The notes: generated from the sequence alone by a model not told the origin. A stretch of 64,000 nucleotides of DNA from Lachnospiraceae bacterium (GCA_900168235.1 FUZG01000015.1:45534-109533), one strand, 5' to 3'. Counted from the first letter of the stretch, positions 56,443-63,638 are shown. Numbers and translations are program-made.

Positions 56443-56727
56443 TTGGATCAGTCTGATGATCCAACTCCCATCTCATTTACCATATCTCAGGCAGATGACC
56501 CAAAGCTATTTGAATTAATCCGCATATGTAAGGAATCCGACAATAACATGATCAATCGGCTAATTACATATGCGAACAAATTATCTAATGATCTCTATCA
56601 GGTAATCAATGATGATGAATCCGATTGGATTTTTTGCCGTGTAAAGGATGGCTGCTTTGAGGGTGCTGGCGATCCATCAAAACTGGAAGTAATAATTAAA
56701 AGATTCAAGGAATGGGTTGAGGAGTAA
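56443..56727 (+). CDS. Hypothetical short protein or fragment
   Basis: Open frame of 94 codons from TTG, with ATG 56548 as the only other start. Composition is protein-like (LFELIRICKESDNNMINRLI, YQVINDDESDWIFCRVKDG). No ribosome site is visible before either start, and no family is recognised. It is converging with the HD gene. It may be the tail of a gene cut at about 56440. Confidence 0.35.
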   Translation: MDQSDDPTPISFTISQADDPKLFELIRICKESDNNMINRLITYANKLSNDLYQVINDDESDWIFCRVKDGCFEGAGDPSKLEVIIKRFKEWVEE

Positions 56728-56736
56728 CCAAATTGT

Positions 56737-57300
56737 TTAACCCTCCGTTTCTATTTTCTGAATCGTTTCGTCTAAAATAGCCTCTCTCAATTCTGTGAGC
56801 CACGTTGAAAATGCGACCACATCAAAAGCATAAGTTTTATTAAGTTCATACTCATTTTCCGCCCAAGTATCAATAGGCGATTCGTTATGCTGGATCAATG
56901 CCTCAAGCTTATCCAGTGATTTATACAACTTAGCTTCCTTCGTTTCCTGCGCATCCATTTCTTTATACAAATCTGTAAAATCCCTGGATAATTCCGCCGG
57001 CAAAGATTTGACCCATTGATCCAAAAAATTATCTTCAATTTCTCTATCTGCGTCAGTCTTCAAGAATGTAGGAATATCACCAGTAAAACACTCACCAAGA
57101 TCATGAATAAGACACATATCGACAACCTTGTTTATGTCTATATCCGGAAACTCATGTCTTAAGAGAAAAGCCATCAATGAAATTCTCCAGCTATGCTCTG
57201 CCACACTTTCTGTTCTGCGTTTTGTCGTTGTGCAATGTCGTGGTGTATCTTTTAATCTTTCCGCAACATGTAATATTTCCAAGTACTCCCTGGCGTTCAT
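56737..57300 (-). CDS. HD domain phosphohydrolase (YfbR/HDDC2-like nucleotidase)
   Basis: 187 residues from ATG 57300, directly after AGGAGGAAAGGT; a longer in-frame start is less likely. HD motifs: SVAEHSWRISLMAF (His), CLIHDLGECFTGDIP (His-Asp plus Glu) and LDKLEALIQHN (Asp). This matches the HD_3 family of 5'-deoxynucleotidases and HDDC2-like proteins, which remove phosphate from deoxynucleoside monophosphates. Cytoplasmic. Substrate not certain. Confidence 0.85.
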   Translation of the reverse strand: MNAREYLEILHVAERLKDTPRHCTTTKRRTESVAEHSWRISLMAFLLRHEFPDIDINKVVDMCLIHDLGECFTGDIPTFLKTDADREIEDNFLDQWVKSLPAELSRDFTDLYKEMDAQETKEAKLYKSLDKLEALIQHNESPIDTWAENEYELNKTYAFDVVAFSTWLTELREAILDETIQKIETEG

Positions 57301-57334
57301 ACCTTTCCTCCTAGTACAAATTTCTTTCCTTTTA

Positions 57335-57946
57335 TTACATGGAATCCCAATCAATCAATTCTTCTTTATAAAAATACTTCTTATCTCGATCTGATACTTC
57401 ACGTAGAACTTTACAAGGATTACCGACTGCCACCACATTGTCCGGTATGTCATGTGTGACTACGCTGCCTGCTCCGATCACGGAATTTTTTCCTACATGA
57501 ACCCCTGGGACAATGACTGCTCCTGCTCCGATCCAAGCATTTTCCCCAATCCAGACATCCTTATTGTATTGTAATCCTCGGGCTCGAAGATCAGGATCCA
57601 CTGGATGATTCGCAGTAGCGATGATCACATTAGGGCCGAACATGGCCTTATCACCAACATAGATATGACCATCGTCAACAATGGTAAAATTCGAATTGAT
57701 ATAGATGTTGGATCCCAGATGTAGATGATGTCCGCCCCAGTTCGCTCGAAGAGGCAGCTCAATGTAGCAATTATCTCCACACTCCGCAAAAACTTCTTGC
57801 ATGTATTCCTGCTTTTTTTCATAATCTGAGGGTTTCAGCTGATTGAATTCCCACAGCCTGTCTTGAAATGGCACCTGCTCATTCATGATCTCCGGATCAC
57901 CCGGATCATAAATCAATCCCTTTTCCATTCTTTCATACTGCGTCAT
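57335..57946 (-). CDS. Maltose/galactoside O-acetyltransferase-like protein
   Basis: 203-residue left-handed beta-helix acetyltransferase of the NodL/LacA/Maa family. MTQYERMEKGLIYDPGDPE is the family N-terminal cap. NWGGHHLHLGSNIYINSNF, FGPNVIIATANHPVDPDLRA with the catalytic His, and VWIGENAWIGAGAVIVPGV hexapeptide repeats follow. It transfers acetyl from acetyl-CoA to a sugar hydroxyl; exact acceptor unknown. The start follows CAGGGAGAATATT. Normal length. Confidence 0.93.
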   Translation of the reverse strand: MTQYERMEKGLIYDPGDPEIMNEQVPFQDRLWEFNQLKPSDYEKKQEYMQEVFAECGDNCYIELPLRANWGGHHLHLGSNIYINSNFTIVDDGHIYVGDKAMFGPNVIIATANHPVDPDLRARGLQYNKDVWIGENAWIGAGAVIVPGVHVGKNSVIGAGSVVTHDIPDNVVAVGNPCKVLREVSDRDKKYFYKEELIDWDSM

Positions 57947-57990
57947 ATGAATATTCTCCCTGGCTTGGATACTTTAATCGTTTCACTAAA

Positions 57991-58326
57991 TCATTTCAGC
58001 AAATACTTATCAAAAGCCTTATGAACATCTATATGTGTATCCTTAAAAAACAAAATACACCAGATAATAAAAGTTGGAATCGCCATATAAGATGTAAAAA
58101 CATATGAGAGAACCATTCCTGCAAGCATTAAAGCTGACCATGCATAGCACTGATTTCTTATATCCCGTGAAATAGCAGCTTTATCATATAAATCCTGTTC
58201 TTTTTCTGAAAAAGAATTAAACCCCGCAACAAATTTAGTTGCCTTTTCCTTCAATAATCCAAACAGCAATCCAACTATCGCAAACGGTATAACTAGTACT
58301 CCACACATCCAAGCTCCAATATTCAT
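57991..58326 (-). CDS. DUF3784-like small membrane protein
   Basis: 111 residues from ATG 58326 (after GGAAGGATTACA). Three hydrophobic helices (5-25, 60-80, 82-98 approximately), and between the first two FNSFSEKEQDLYDKAAISRD, the sequence pattern of DUF3784 proteins. Function unknown. The first 14 codons of the longer frame have no ribosome site. Confidence 0.65.
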   Translation of the reverse strand: MNIGAWMCGVLVIPFAIVGLLFGLLKEKATKFVAGFNSFSEKEQDLYDKAAISRDIRNQCYAWSALMLAGMVLSYVFTSYMAIPTFIIWCILFFKDTHIDVHKAFDKYLLK

Positions 58327-58486
58327 TGTAATCCTTCCCACTATACAAAGGGACACCTTGCAATTCATAATGCAATCTGCTGCTCATCCCTGCGACATAA
58401 TTTTTTCCATGTTTTTATAATACAACAGCCTCCAAACATGAAGTTATATTTCTTTATTACCTTATACCCACATTTTTATTTAAAAT

Positions 58487-58559
58487 AAAGGCAATAGGAA
58501 CAATACCTACTGCCTTTTAACATCTGATATAACTCAGATAAATGATACAATTTTTCCGT
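58487..58559. repeat. 73-bp terminator-type repeat, copy A
   Basis: Matches 60460-60532 with four differences. Begins with a hairpin (AAAGGCAATAGG / CCTACTGCCTTT, G-U compatible) and continues through a second hairpin (ATCTGA...TCAGAT) to TTTTTCCGT. On the minus strand it would end a transcript. Confidence 0.85.
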
Positions 58560-58562
58560 TAC

Positions 58563-58589
58563 TCGAGCTCAGTAGTTCCGCAGTGGCTT
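58563..58589. repeat. 27-bp repeat shared with 63639-63665
   Basis: TCGAG-C-TCAGTAGTTCCGC then AGTGGCTT, with one mismatch to the second copy. In both places the minus-strand continuation is a terminator-like hairpin. Confidence 0.75.
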
Positions 58590-58673
58590 ACACTGCATCA
58601 TCTGCCTATATTCGTAAATAACAGTTCACTTTTGTTCGTTTCTGTATCTATTATATAGATTTCCTCTCATTTT

Positions 58674-58725
58674 GGTTGTCATTTGGTTGTCATTTGGTTG
58701 TCACTGTGACAACAGAATGACAACC
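58674..58725. promoter_or_regulatory. GGTTGTCA inverted site array
   Basis: Three GGTTGTCA sites at 58674, 58685 and 58696 with TTT spacers, then two in reverse (TGACAACA 58707, TGACAACC 58718). Period is 11 bases, one helical turn. A minus-strand TATAAT lies at 58655-58650, close beside it. The 58327-58814 gap otherwise holds the two repeats above and no gene. Confidence 0.75.
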
Positions 58726-58814
58726 AATCGAACAACACATGTAATCTTTCATTATTATAGAGTACATTTATTTGTTTTACAATTTAGAATTGGTATTCGA
58801 ATAACATACTCTTC

Positions 58815-60203
58815 TTATTCTATGATTTTCCAATATCCTCTTTTATTTGCTCCGATACGTTCTATATAACCATTCTTCTTTAAAAACGAAATGTTATTTT
58901 GAATAGCTGATTTTCCGAGTCCCATAATAGTAGCTAACTGCGGTTGTGTAAGATTCGGATTGTTTCGCAACTCCTGTAACAATCTCTGCTGTGTCACATT
59001 TAATGATGAATTATCTACCGGTTTATATACCACTTTATCTGCCACATCTCCATTAAGATAATTAAACGGCAAAGTCACAACTATGGAATTCTCTCGAAAT
59101 TCAAATGCTTTTTCTCCATAAACCTCCGTGATTTTCGGCACGCCTCTTCCGGAACGTTCACTAATATGTAATTGTAAAAAAATATCTGACAATTTTTGAT
59201 TTACAGGAACGGACTCACCTGCATAGAACCCCTCTTTTGTCTGTCCCATTGCAAGACTTCCCCTAGAGAGAATTTCAATTCTATTGCTATATACGGTAAT
59301 CATCGGTGCGTTACCATCAACCCACTTATTATGTACAAATGAGTTTATAAGTGCCTCCCTAAAAGAATCGGGTTCAAACAAGCTGACTTCTTTTCGTTCC
59401 ATTATACGATTACGTTCATCCGCCTGTATAATATTTATAACATCTCCATATTCAAGTATTTTTTCTAATGAAAGAAGAATACAGGTATTTCCAAATTCCT
59501 TAACAGAAAACAACGGAGAACCTTTTGTTTCTCCTCTAAAAATTGATACTCTAATGGGTATATGACTATCATCCGACAGAAGTTGAGCCATAATATTATA
59601 CTTTCCGTTCTTTGTAAGCAAACCCAGATTCTTCTTAAAAGTCTTTTGTTTGAGTTCTATTCCACGACCAGCATAATAGGTAAACAACTTTTCAAAAGTC
59701 AGTTCTTGATACTCTGATTCCAACTTTTCGATAGTAGGAAACCCGTTTTTTAGAACATCAAATAATTGCGCTTCCCGTTCAGGATACTTAACCACATTCT
59801 CCTTACTTGAACCAATACGAATATATCTTGTTCCATCAAAGGCTGTAGGCACCTTTACAGCCGCCGGAATTTTTAATAAAACAACTCTCTTTTCATTGAT
59901 TTCAAGTTCATGAAATGTAAAACCTATATCAGGTGACATCTGCCTGACCAAGTAATGCTGAAAAGGCTCCTTTTTAAAATCCTTCTGATAATTAATTGTT
60001 GTGCCGACAATTTCATGTGTGTCATTATTGACGCCCCATACAAAATAAGCCATATCTTCACCATGCATAGCAGCTGCATTAGACATGGCCGATATATACT
60101 CTCCTATTTCATGTGCTTCAAACCAATTTTCTTTGAACTCAAACCACTCTTCTTCATCTTCCCGCGATATCAAATCCAATACAATAGAATTATCATTTTT
60201 CAT
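58815..60203 (-). CDS. AlbA_2 / HATPase / winged-helix regulator (divergent AAA-4 family)
   Basis: 462 residues. Residues 1-130: AlbA_2 (Schlafen-type) domain, EEEWFEFKENWFEAHEIGEYISA, ISAMSNAAAM, VPTAFDGTRYIRIGSS. About 250-370: HATPase_c_4, REALINSFVHNKW and IEILSRGSL, GRGVPKI. C-terminal winged helix: LNVTQQRLLQELRNNPNLTQ and ATIMGLGKSAIQNNISFLKK. Such proteins are predicted ATP-dependent transcription regulators of uncertain target. ATG 60203 follows AAAGG. Its promoter is bracketed by a two-armed operator at 60219-60278, suggesting autoregulation. Confidence 0.85.
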   Translation of the reverse strand: MKNDNSIVLDLISREDEEEWFEFKENWFEAHEIGEYISAMSNAAAMHGEDMAYFVWGVNNDTHEIVGTTINYQKDFKKEPFQHYLVRQMSPDIGFTFHELEINEKRVVLLKIPAAVKVPTAFDGTRYIRIGSSKENVVKYPEREAQLFDVLKNGFPTIEKLESEYQELTFEKLFTYYAGRGIELKQKTFKKNLGLLTKNGKYNIMAQLLSDDSHIPIRVSIFRGETKGSPLFSVKEFGNTCILLSLEKILEYGDVINIIQADERNRIMERKEVSLFEPDSFREALINSFVHNKWVDGNAPMITVYSNRIEILSRGSLAMGQTKEGFYAGESVPVNQKLSDIFLQLHISERSGRGVPKITEVYGEKAFEFRENSIVVTLPFNYLNGDVADKVVYKPVDNSSLNVTQQRLLQELRNNPNLTQPQLATIMGLGKSAIQNNISFLKKNGYIERIGANKRGYWKIIE

Positions 60204-60218
60204 GCATCTATAAATCCT

Positions 60219-60278
60219 TTTATCTACCAATTTATCTACCACATTATAGCACAAGTGGTAGATAAATGGCAGATAAAA
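60219..60278 (-). promoter_or_regulatory. Operator-promoter of the AlbA/wHTH gene
   Basis: Two 24-bp arms (60219-60242 and 60255-60278) are inverted copies differing at three positions. Each contains two GGTAGATAAA-like sites. The 12-base spacer holds a minus-strand TATAAT, so the arms cover the -35 region and the start of transcription. A textbook position for repression. Confidence 0.8.
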
Positions 60279-60284
60279 ATTTAG

Positions 60285-60383
60285 TTATCCAAATGTCATT
60301 TCCATCAATTCTTGTGCCGCATGCAAATATTCAATTTCTTTTTCCAATTGACTTATTCTCAATAAGTACTGCTCTTCATTCAT
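60285..60383 (-). CDS. 32-residue small coiled-coil protein
   Basis: ATG 60383, nine bases after GGAAGGA, opens 32 codons: MNEEQYLLRISQLEKEIEYL, then HAAQELMEMTFG. The Leu/Ile heptads suggest a short coiled coil. It ends six bases before the operator of the AlbA/wHTH gene and is preceded by two TGACAAC sites. Could be a leader peptide, a small regulator or a remnant of a longer gene. No known family. Confidence 0.45.
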   Translation of the reverse strand: MNEEQYLLRISQLEKEIEYLHAAQELMEMTFG

Positions 60384-60407
60384 AGATTTTTATCCTTCCG
60401 CTACTTC

Positions 60408-60430
60408 TGACAACCAAATGACAACACAAC
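60408..60430. promoter_or_regulatory. TGACAAC site pair
   Basis: TGACAACC at 60408 and TGACAACA at 60419 with an AAA spacer, followed by CAACC. Same 11-base period as the array at 58674. Immediately upstream of the small protein on the minus strand. Confidence 0.6.
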
Positions 60431-60459
60431 CATCAGCAATTATTCACATTTCAATCAAA

Positions 60460-60532
60460 AAAGGCAATAGGGACAATACCTACTGCCTTTTAACATCTGA
60501 TACAATTCAGATAAATAATACAATTTTTCCGT
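60460..60532. repeat. 73-bp terminator-type repeat, copy B
   Basis: Four differences from 58487-58559. Hairpin 60460-60490 with a minus-strand T run (TTTTTT) after it, so it can terminate a transcript coming from the Fic gene side. Confidence 0.85.
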
Positions 60533-60558
60533 CAATTCTTTTGCTTTTTATGACTTTT

Positions 60559-60576
60559 TGCAACCAAAGTGCAACC
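60559..60576. promoter_or_regulatory. TGCAACC site pair
   Basis: TGCAACC at 60559-60565 and 60570-60576, 11 bases apart. A variant of the TGACAACC type. Confidence 0.45.
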
Positions 60577-60589
60577 GGAAGTTATCCTT

Positions 60590-60657
60590 CTATTACGACA
60601 TTTATTATGTCATCTATTATGACATTTTGCAAGTCCTATTTTATGACGTAATGACCA
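60590..60657. repeat. 12-bp iterons at the 3' end of the Fic gene
   Basis: Three perfect-length tandem units, CTATTACGACAT (60590), TTATTATGTCAT (60602) and CTATTATGACAT (60614). A related stretch TATGACGTAATGAC extends into the last codons of the Fic gene. Adjacent ATGTCAT/ATGACAT also pair as a palindrome. Confidence 0.65.
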
Positions 60658-61601
60658 AATCGATTTGATCCTACATGTTCTATCTTGCCTTCGTCCATCA
60701 GACGCTTCAAGGCTCTCTGAACAGTTCTTTGAGAAGAACCTACTATCTCAGCAAGCCCAGCAGCTGATTGATTGCCATCTTCCTTCAACAAATCCAGCAA
60801 TTTTTCATCTAACGTTTTTGCTTTGTTCATTACGCCATTATGCGACAATTCTTTTAGAAGATCTCTAATTAATTCCAACATAAACTGAACAAATATCGTT
60901 GACTCCCCGTCCGTATTAGATGCATTTAGCGCCTTATAATAGTCATTTTGCCGCTCATGAATAATAGTCTCAATCGGAATCCATAAGAAAAACTCCTGCC
61001 ACTTTGCAAGAATCAAAGTATGCCAAAGTCTTCCTGTCCTTCCATTTCCATCTGCAAAAGGGTGAATGAACTCAAATTCATAATGGAAAATACACCCCTT
61101 TACTAATGGATGCAACTTTGATCTTTTCAACCAATCGAAGAGTTGTCCTACCAAATCTGGCACATAATTGGCCGGTGTTCCAGCATGTATCAACTGTTCT
61201 CCAGCATAAACTCCTACACCTTTGCTTCTGAATACACCAGCCTCCTTTACTAAGTCATCCATCAAAATCTTATGTGCCTTCAGAAGATCTTTAACTGAAT
61301 AAGGATTCAGCTTTGACATAATCTCATATGCTTCATAAGCATTCTGAACTTCTCTGATATCCTGAGGCGGTCCCAAGACACGCTTTCCATCTATTACGTC
61401 ACTTACCTGTTCCTCAGTCAATGTATTTTGTTCTATCGCCAAAGATGAATGAATAGACTTAATACGATTATCTCTTCTAAGCTTAGGATTTTTAGATAAC
61501 TGCTCCGATACTGTCATTGCACCAGTAAGCTCCGCTATCTCAATTACGAGATTCGTAATCTCGTCTGTCATTGTAAATGGTGGGATATATTTGTCAGGCA
61601 T
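60636..61601 (-). CDS. Fic family protein with C-terminal winged helix
   Basis: 321 residues. Fic core with intact active site HPFADGNGRTGR at 180-191, expected to transfer AMP (or another phosphate group) to target hydroxyls. An N-terminal inhibitory helix is present as SSLAIEQN (52-59): Ser 53 and Glu 57 are in place, but the usual Gly/Asn after Glu is Gln. The C-terminal 60 residues are a winged helix, LLDLLKEDGNQSAAGLAEIV and RTVQRALKRL, ending with FGHYVIK. The start follows AGAGGAGGAAAA. Targets unknown. Iterons overlap its 3' end. Confidence 0.92.
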   Translation of the reverse strand: MPDKYIPPFTMTDEITNLVIEIAELTGAMTVSEQLSKNPKLRRDNRIKSIHSSLAIEQNTLTEEQVSDVIDGKRVLGPPQDIREVQNAYEAYEIMSKLNPYSVKDLLKAHKILMDDLVKEAGVFRSKGVGVYAGEQLIHAGTPANYVPDLVGQLFDWLKRSKLHPLVKGCIFHYEFEFIHPFADGNGRTGRLWHTLILAKWQEFFLWIPIETIIHERQNDYYKALNASNTDGESTIFVQFMLELIRDLLKELSHNGVMNKAKTLDEKLLDLLKEDGNQSAAGLAEIVGSSQRTVQRALKRLMDEGKIEHVGSNRFGHYVIK

Positions 61602-61665
61602 TTTTCCTCCTCTATGACCATAAATAGGAATCTACAATTAAACATCCACACTTTCATATATCTCT

Positions 61666-62181
61666 TTAATTAAAAGTCTTATGATATTTCCAAAAATCGA
61701 TGGTCTCCTGCAAATCCGACGCATCTACAAAAAGCCCCATCTTCTTGCCAATAGCAATGGCCATATCAACGTACATATTTGCTCTAGCAGTGATTACATA
61801 ATCACCTACGACCAAGGCATCCCCAACAGAGTGAGTAGATTCTATCCCTTCCAGAATTCCTGCATTATCCAGTTCATCTACACCATTACATATACCTGCA
61901 ACAAGCTGCTTGTTATCCATAACAGCACGTATGAAAGAATATACTTCTTCATTGTCAATAGTTGAAATATCTCCACCAGGAATTAAAAGAAGCTCAACCT
62001 CTTTAGGATCAATTTCATTTAACGCACATGTAGCATTTATTGAAAACTTTTCTTGAGCAGTTACCGGCTTTCCATCCAACGTAGCAAATATTATTTCATG
62101 TCCAGTACACTGAAGAAAATAGTTAGTAATCACAATTTCGTAAATGCAACATGTCTCATATAGTAATACAACTGATTTCAT
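61666..62181 (-). CDS. DJ-1/PfpI family protein
   Basis: 171 residues from ATG 62181 (after AGAGGTGG); the frame runs 25 codons further upstream without a ribosome site. DJ-1/ThiJ fold: VVLLYETCCIYEIVITNYFL, LLIPGGD, nucleophile-elbow Cys in VAGICNGVDELDNAGIL and VVGDYVITARAN. Family members include glyoxalases, deglycases and amidase-like regulators; the exact role is unknown. Minus-strand TATAAT (about 62235-62230) lies upstream, with TGACGTAAA sites beyond it. Confidence 0.85.
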   Translation of the reverse strand: MKSVVLLYETCCIYEIVITNYFLQCTGHEIIFATLDGKPVTAQEKFSINATCALNEIDPKEVELLLIPGGDISTIDNEEVYSFIRAVMDNKQLVAGICNGVDELDNAGILEGIESTHSVGDALVVGDYVITARANMYVDMAIAIGKKMGLFVDASDLQETIDFWKYHKTFN

Positions 62182-62263
62182 AGAAATAAGTCCACCTCTC
62201 TTGATGATGTAACTCACGTATTCAAACACTATTATATGCCAAAAATAAAACAGCATTAATTAT

Positions 62264-62286
62264 TTTGACGTAAATAATGTCGTAAA
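62264..62286. promoter_or_regulatory. TGACGTAAA / TGTCGTAAA site pair upstream of DJ-1 gene
   Basis: TTTGACGTAAA and TAATGTCGTAAA in tandem about 85-105 bases before the DJ-1 start. TGACGTTA follows at 62335. Similar to the TTACGACAT and TGACGTAA words at the Fic 3' end. Confidence 0.5.
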
Positions 62287-62367
62287 TCTAAAATCTTTCA
62301 CTCTTCAATTCCGATAACATCATTTTCACCCAAATGACGTTATCCCCTCCTTAAATGATGCAATAAA

Positions 62368-62400
62368 AAAAGCCTCCAGCATCACTAAGATCCCAGAGGC
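62368..62400 (-). terminator. Terminator-like hairpin
   Basis: Minus-strand arms GGCCTC and GAGGC followed by seven Ts. It would end transcripts coming from the 62.4-62.9 kb region. No clear gene precedes it. Confidence 0.6.
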
Positions 62401-62492
62401 CAACACAACCTTCACTACTTTATCCAAATTCGCGAGCAGTGTACTCTTGTACAACTTTGCTCGTTGGGGAGATTTTCCCCAGTCCCCTTTGA

Positions 62493-62669
62493 ACAGATTT
62501 TTCAAATCTGGCTGCGCTCGTAGACGGAGCCTACACGACCAAAGACTGTCTCTACGTCTCACGCGGCACAAATATCTATGAATGCAAGATAGATGTTTTG
62601 GGCTATAAGAAATTCGTGCGGTTATACTACTTTGTAGATAGGTCTCAATGGAAGCTGGGGTTTGATTGA
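62493..62669 (+). other. Coding-like fragment without start codon
   Basis: An open frame of 58 codons with protein-like, less AT-rich sequence: LVDGAYTTKDCLYVSRGTNI, YECKIDVLGYKKF, VRLYYFVDRSQWKLGFD, stop. There is no start codon or ribosome site, so it looks like the end of a lost gene. Family not recognised. The rest of 62182-62882 holds the sites, hairpin and array listed separately. Confidence 0.4.
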
Positions 62670-62716
62670 ATGATCAGGTCCCGGCGTTTTTTCAATACTA
62701 ACTATCCGATTTTCTC

Positions 62717-62877
62717 AGTCTCATTTTAGTCTCATGCCAGTCTCACGTAGTCTCATTTTCATTTGAGACTAATATGAGACTATAATATAAAACACCCCAT
62801 TTTTACGCCTTTTTCTCTTTTTCCAGTCTCATATAGTCTCATTTTTACTTGAGACTGCGTGAGACTAAGATGAGACT
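62717..62877. promoter_or_regulatory. AGTCTCA array, eleven sites in two inverted clusters
   Basis: Forward AGTCTCA at 62717, 62728, 62739, 62749; reverse TGAGACT at 62764, 62775. Second cluster: forward 62825, 62835; reverse 62850, 62860, 62871. Spacing is 10-11 bases within each run. A plus-strand TATAAT overlaps the last site of the first cluster (62781-62786). It ends six bases from the small HTH gene stop. Confidence 0.85.
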
Positions 62878-62882
62878 AACTA

Positions 62883-63053
62883 TTATAATTTCCACAAAGA
62901 CTCATTTTTATCATAGACAGCACCTGTGATTTTCTTTATCTTCGCATAATCTCTAAATACCGTAGATCTTGAAATATCGAACTCAGCCATAACCTGCTCT
63001 ACTGTAATTTTCTCATCTTTTCCAAGCAGTTCTTTCATTTTTTCTATTGTCAC
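62883..63053 (-). CDS. 56-residue HTH DNA-binding protein
   Basis: GTG 63053, after AAAGGAG at 11 bases, opens 56 codons. The centre reads KITVEQVMAEFDISRSTVFR then DYAKIKKITG, a helix-turn-helix of the DeoR/HTH_11 kind (turn at FDISRST). It ends NESLWKL. It lacks any effector domain, so it is either a minimal regulator or the remnant of a larger one. Its stop codon is next to the AGTCTCA array, a plausible binding site. Confidence 0.6.
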   Translation of the reverse strand: MTIEKMKELLGKDEKITVEQVMAEFDISRSTVFRDYAKIKKITGAVYDKNESLWKL

Positions 63054-63152
63054 TAATTTATCAGCTCCTTTCTAACGGATTACTTATTATTCATCTCGTT
63101 TTATATATTTCTCAAATCTGAAAAACAAATCCTTACCCTGTCATATATTACA

Positions 63153-63262
63153 GTTAGGCTATCCAATAAGTTCCGTCCGGTGCCTGATGTATCGATCCGA
63201 TTTCTTCAGAGATAATATTCCCGTCAAAATCTCTTTTGATTATCCTTAATGTTTTCCTGATT
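63153..63262 (-). other. Short coding-like fragment
   Basis: Minus-strand frame RKTLRIIKRDFDGNIISEE, IGSIHQAPDGTYWIA, stop. There is no start codon in frame, and a stop lies just upstream. Probably a gene remnant. Within the 63054-63749 gap, the only other items are the GGTTGTCA pair, a hairpin and the 27-bp repeat. Confidence 0.3.
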
Positions 63263-63557
63263 AACTACCATTATTTATCTATTTGTGCTCACTTTATAAA
63301 TCTCCATAAATATATTTTGCGGTCAAAAATCTTGGCCACAAATCCACTTTGCAATAAAGCATAACACAAAAACACCTGATTTGTGTTCACGCCCCTCGTT
63401 TTATTATTTTTGCAAAACACATCTGTAACATTTCTATATGAAATTATTTCCGGAACGGATTCGGATAAAAACGAGAGAAAATCTGCCAGATTAGGCAATA
63501 GATATAAATGATGACCACCGTGGAATTATTCATCGGAATGGTGTACGAAAATAATCC

Positions 63558-63580
63558 GGTTGTCATTTGGTTGTCACCGG
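63558..63580. promoter_or_regulatory. GGTTGTCA site pair
   Basis: GGTTGTCA at 63558 and 63569 with a TTT spacer, bracketed by CCGG on both sides. Same site and period as at 58674. Confidence 0.6.
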
Positions 63581-63586
63581 AAATAA

Positions 63587-63630
63587 AAAGTGGCTGAAAG
63601 CCCCTTAAAATCAAGGTTTTCAACCACTTT
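63587..63630 (-). terminator. Hairpin with A/T flanks
   Basis: Arms AAAGTGG-TGAAA and TTTCA-CCACTTT enclose CTT/AAG. A run of Ts follows on the minus strand. Confidence 0.6.
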
Positions 63631-63638
63631 AAAATTAT

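Noticed and set aside
62326..62571. 81-codon minus-strand gene
   Set aside because: The frame spans a terminator-like hairpin and has no ribosome site; only a short part looks protein-like.
58674..62877. CRISPR array
   Set aside because: Repeated words are only 7-12 bases, spacers are 2-9 bases and orientation alternates; no cas genes are present.
63289..63498. 69-codon minus-strand gene
   Set aside because: Starts at TTG with no ribosome site, low-complexity flanks and no recognisable motif.
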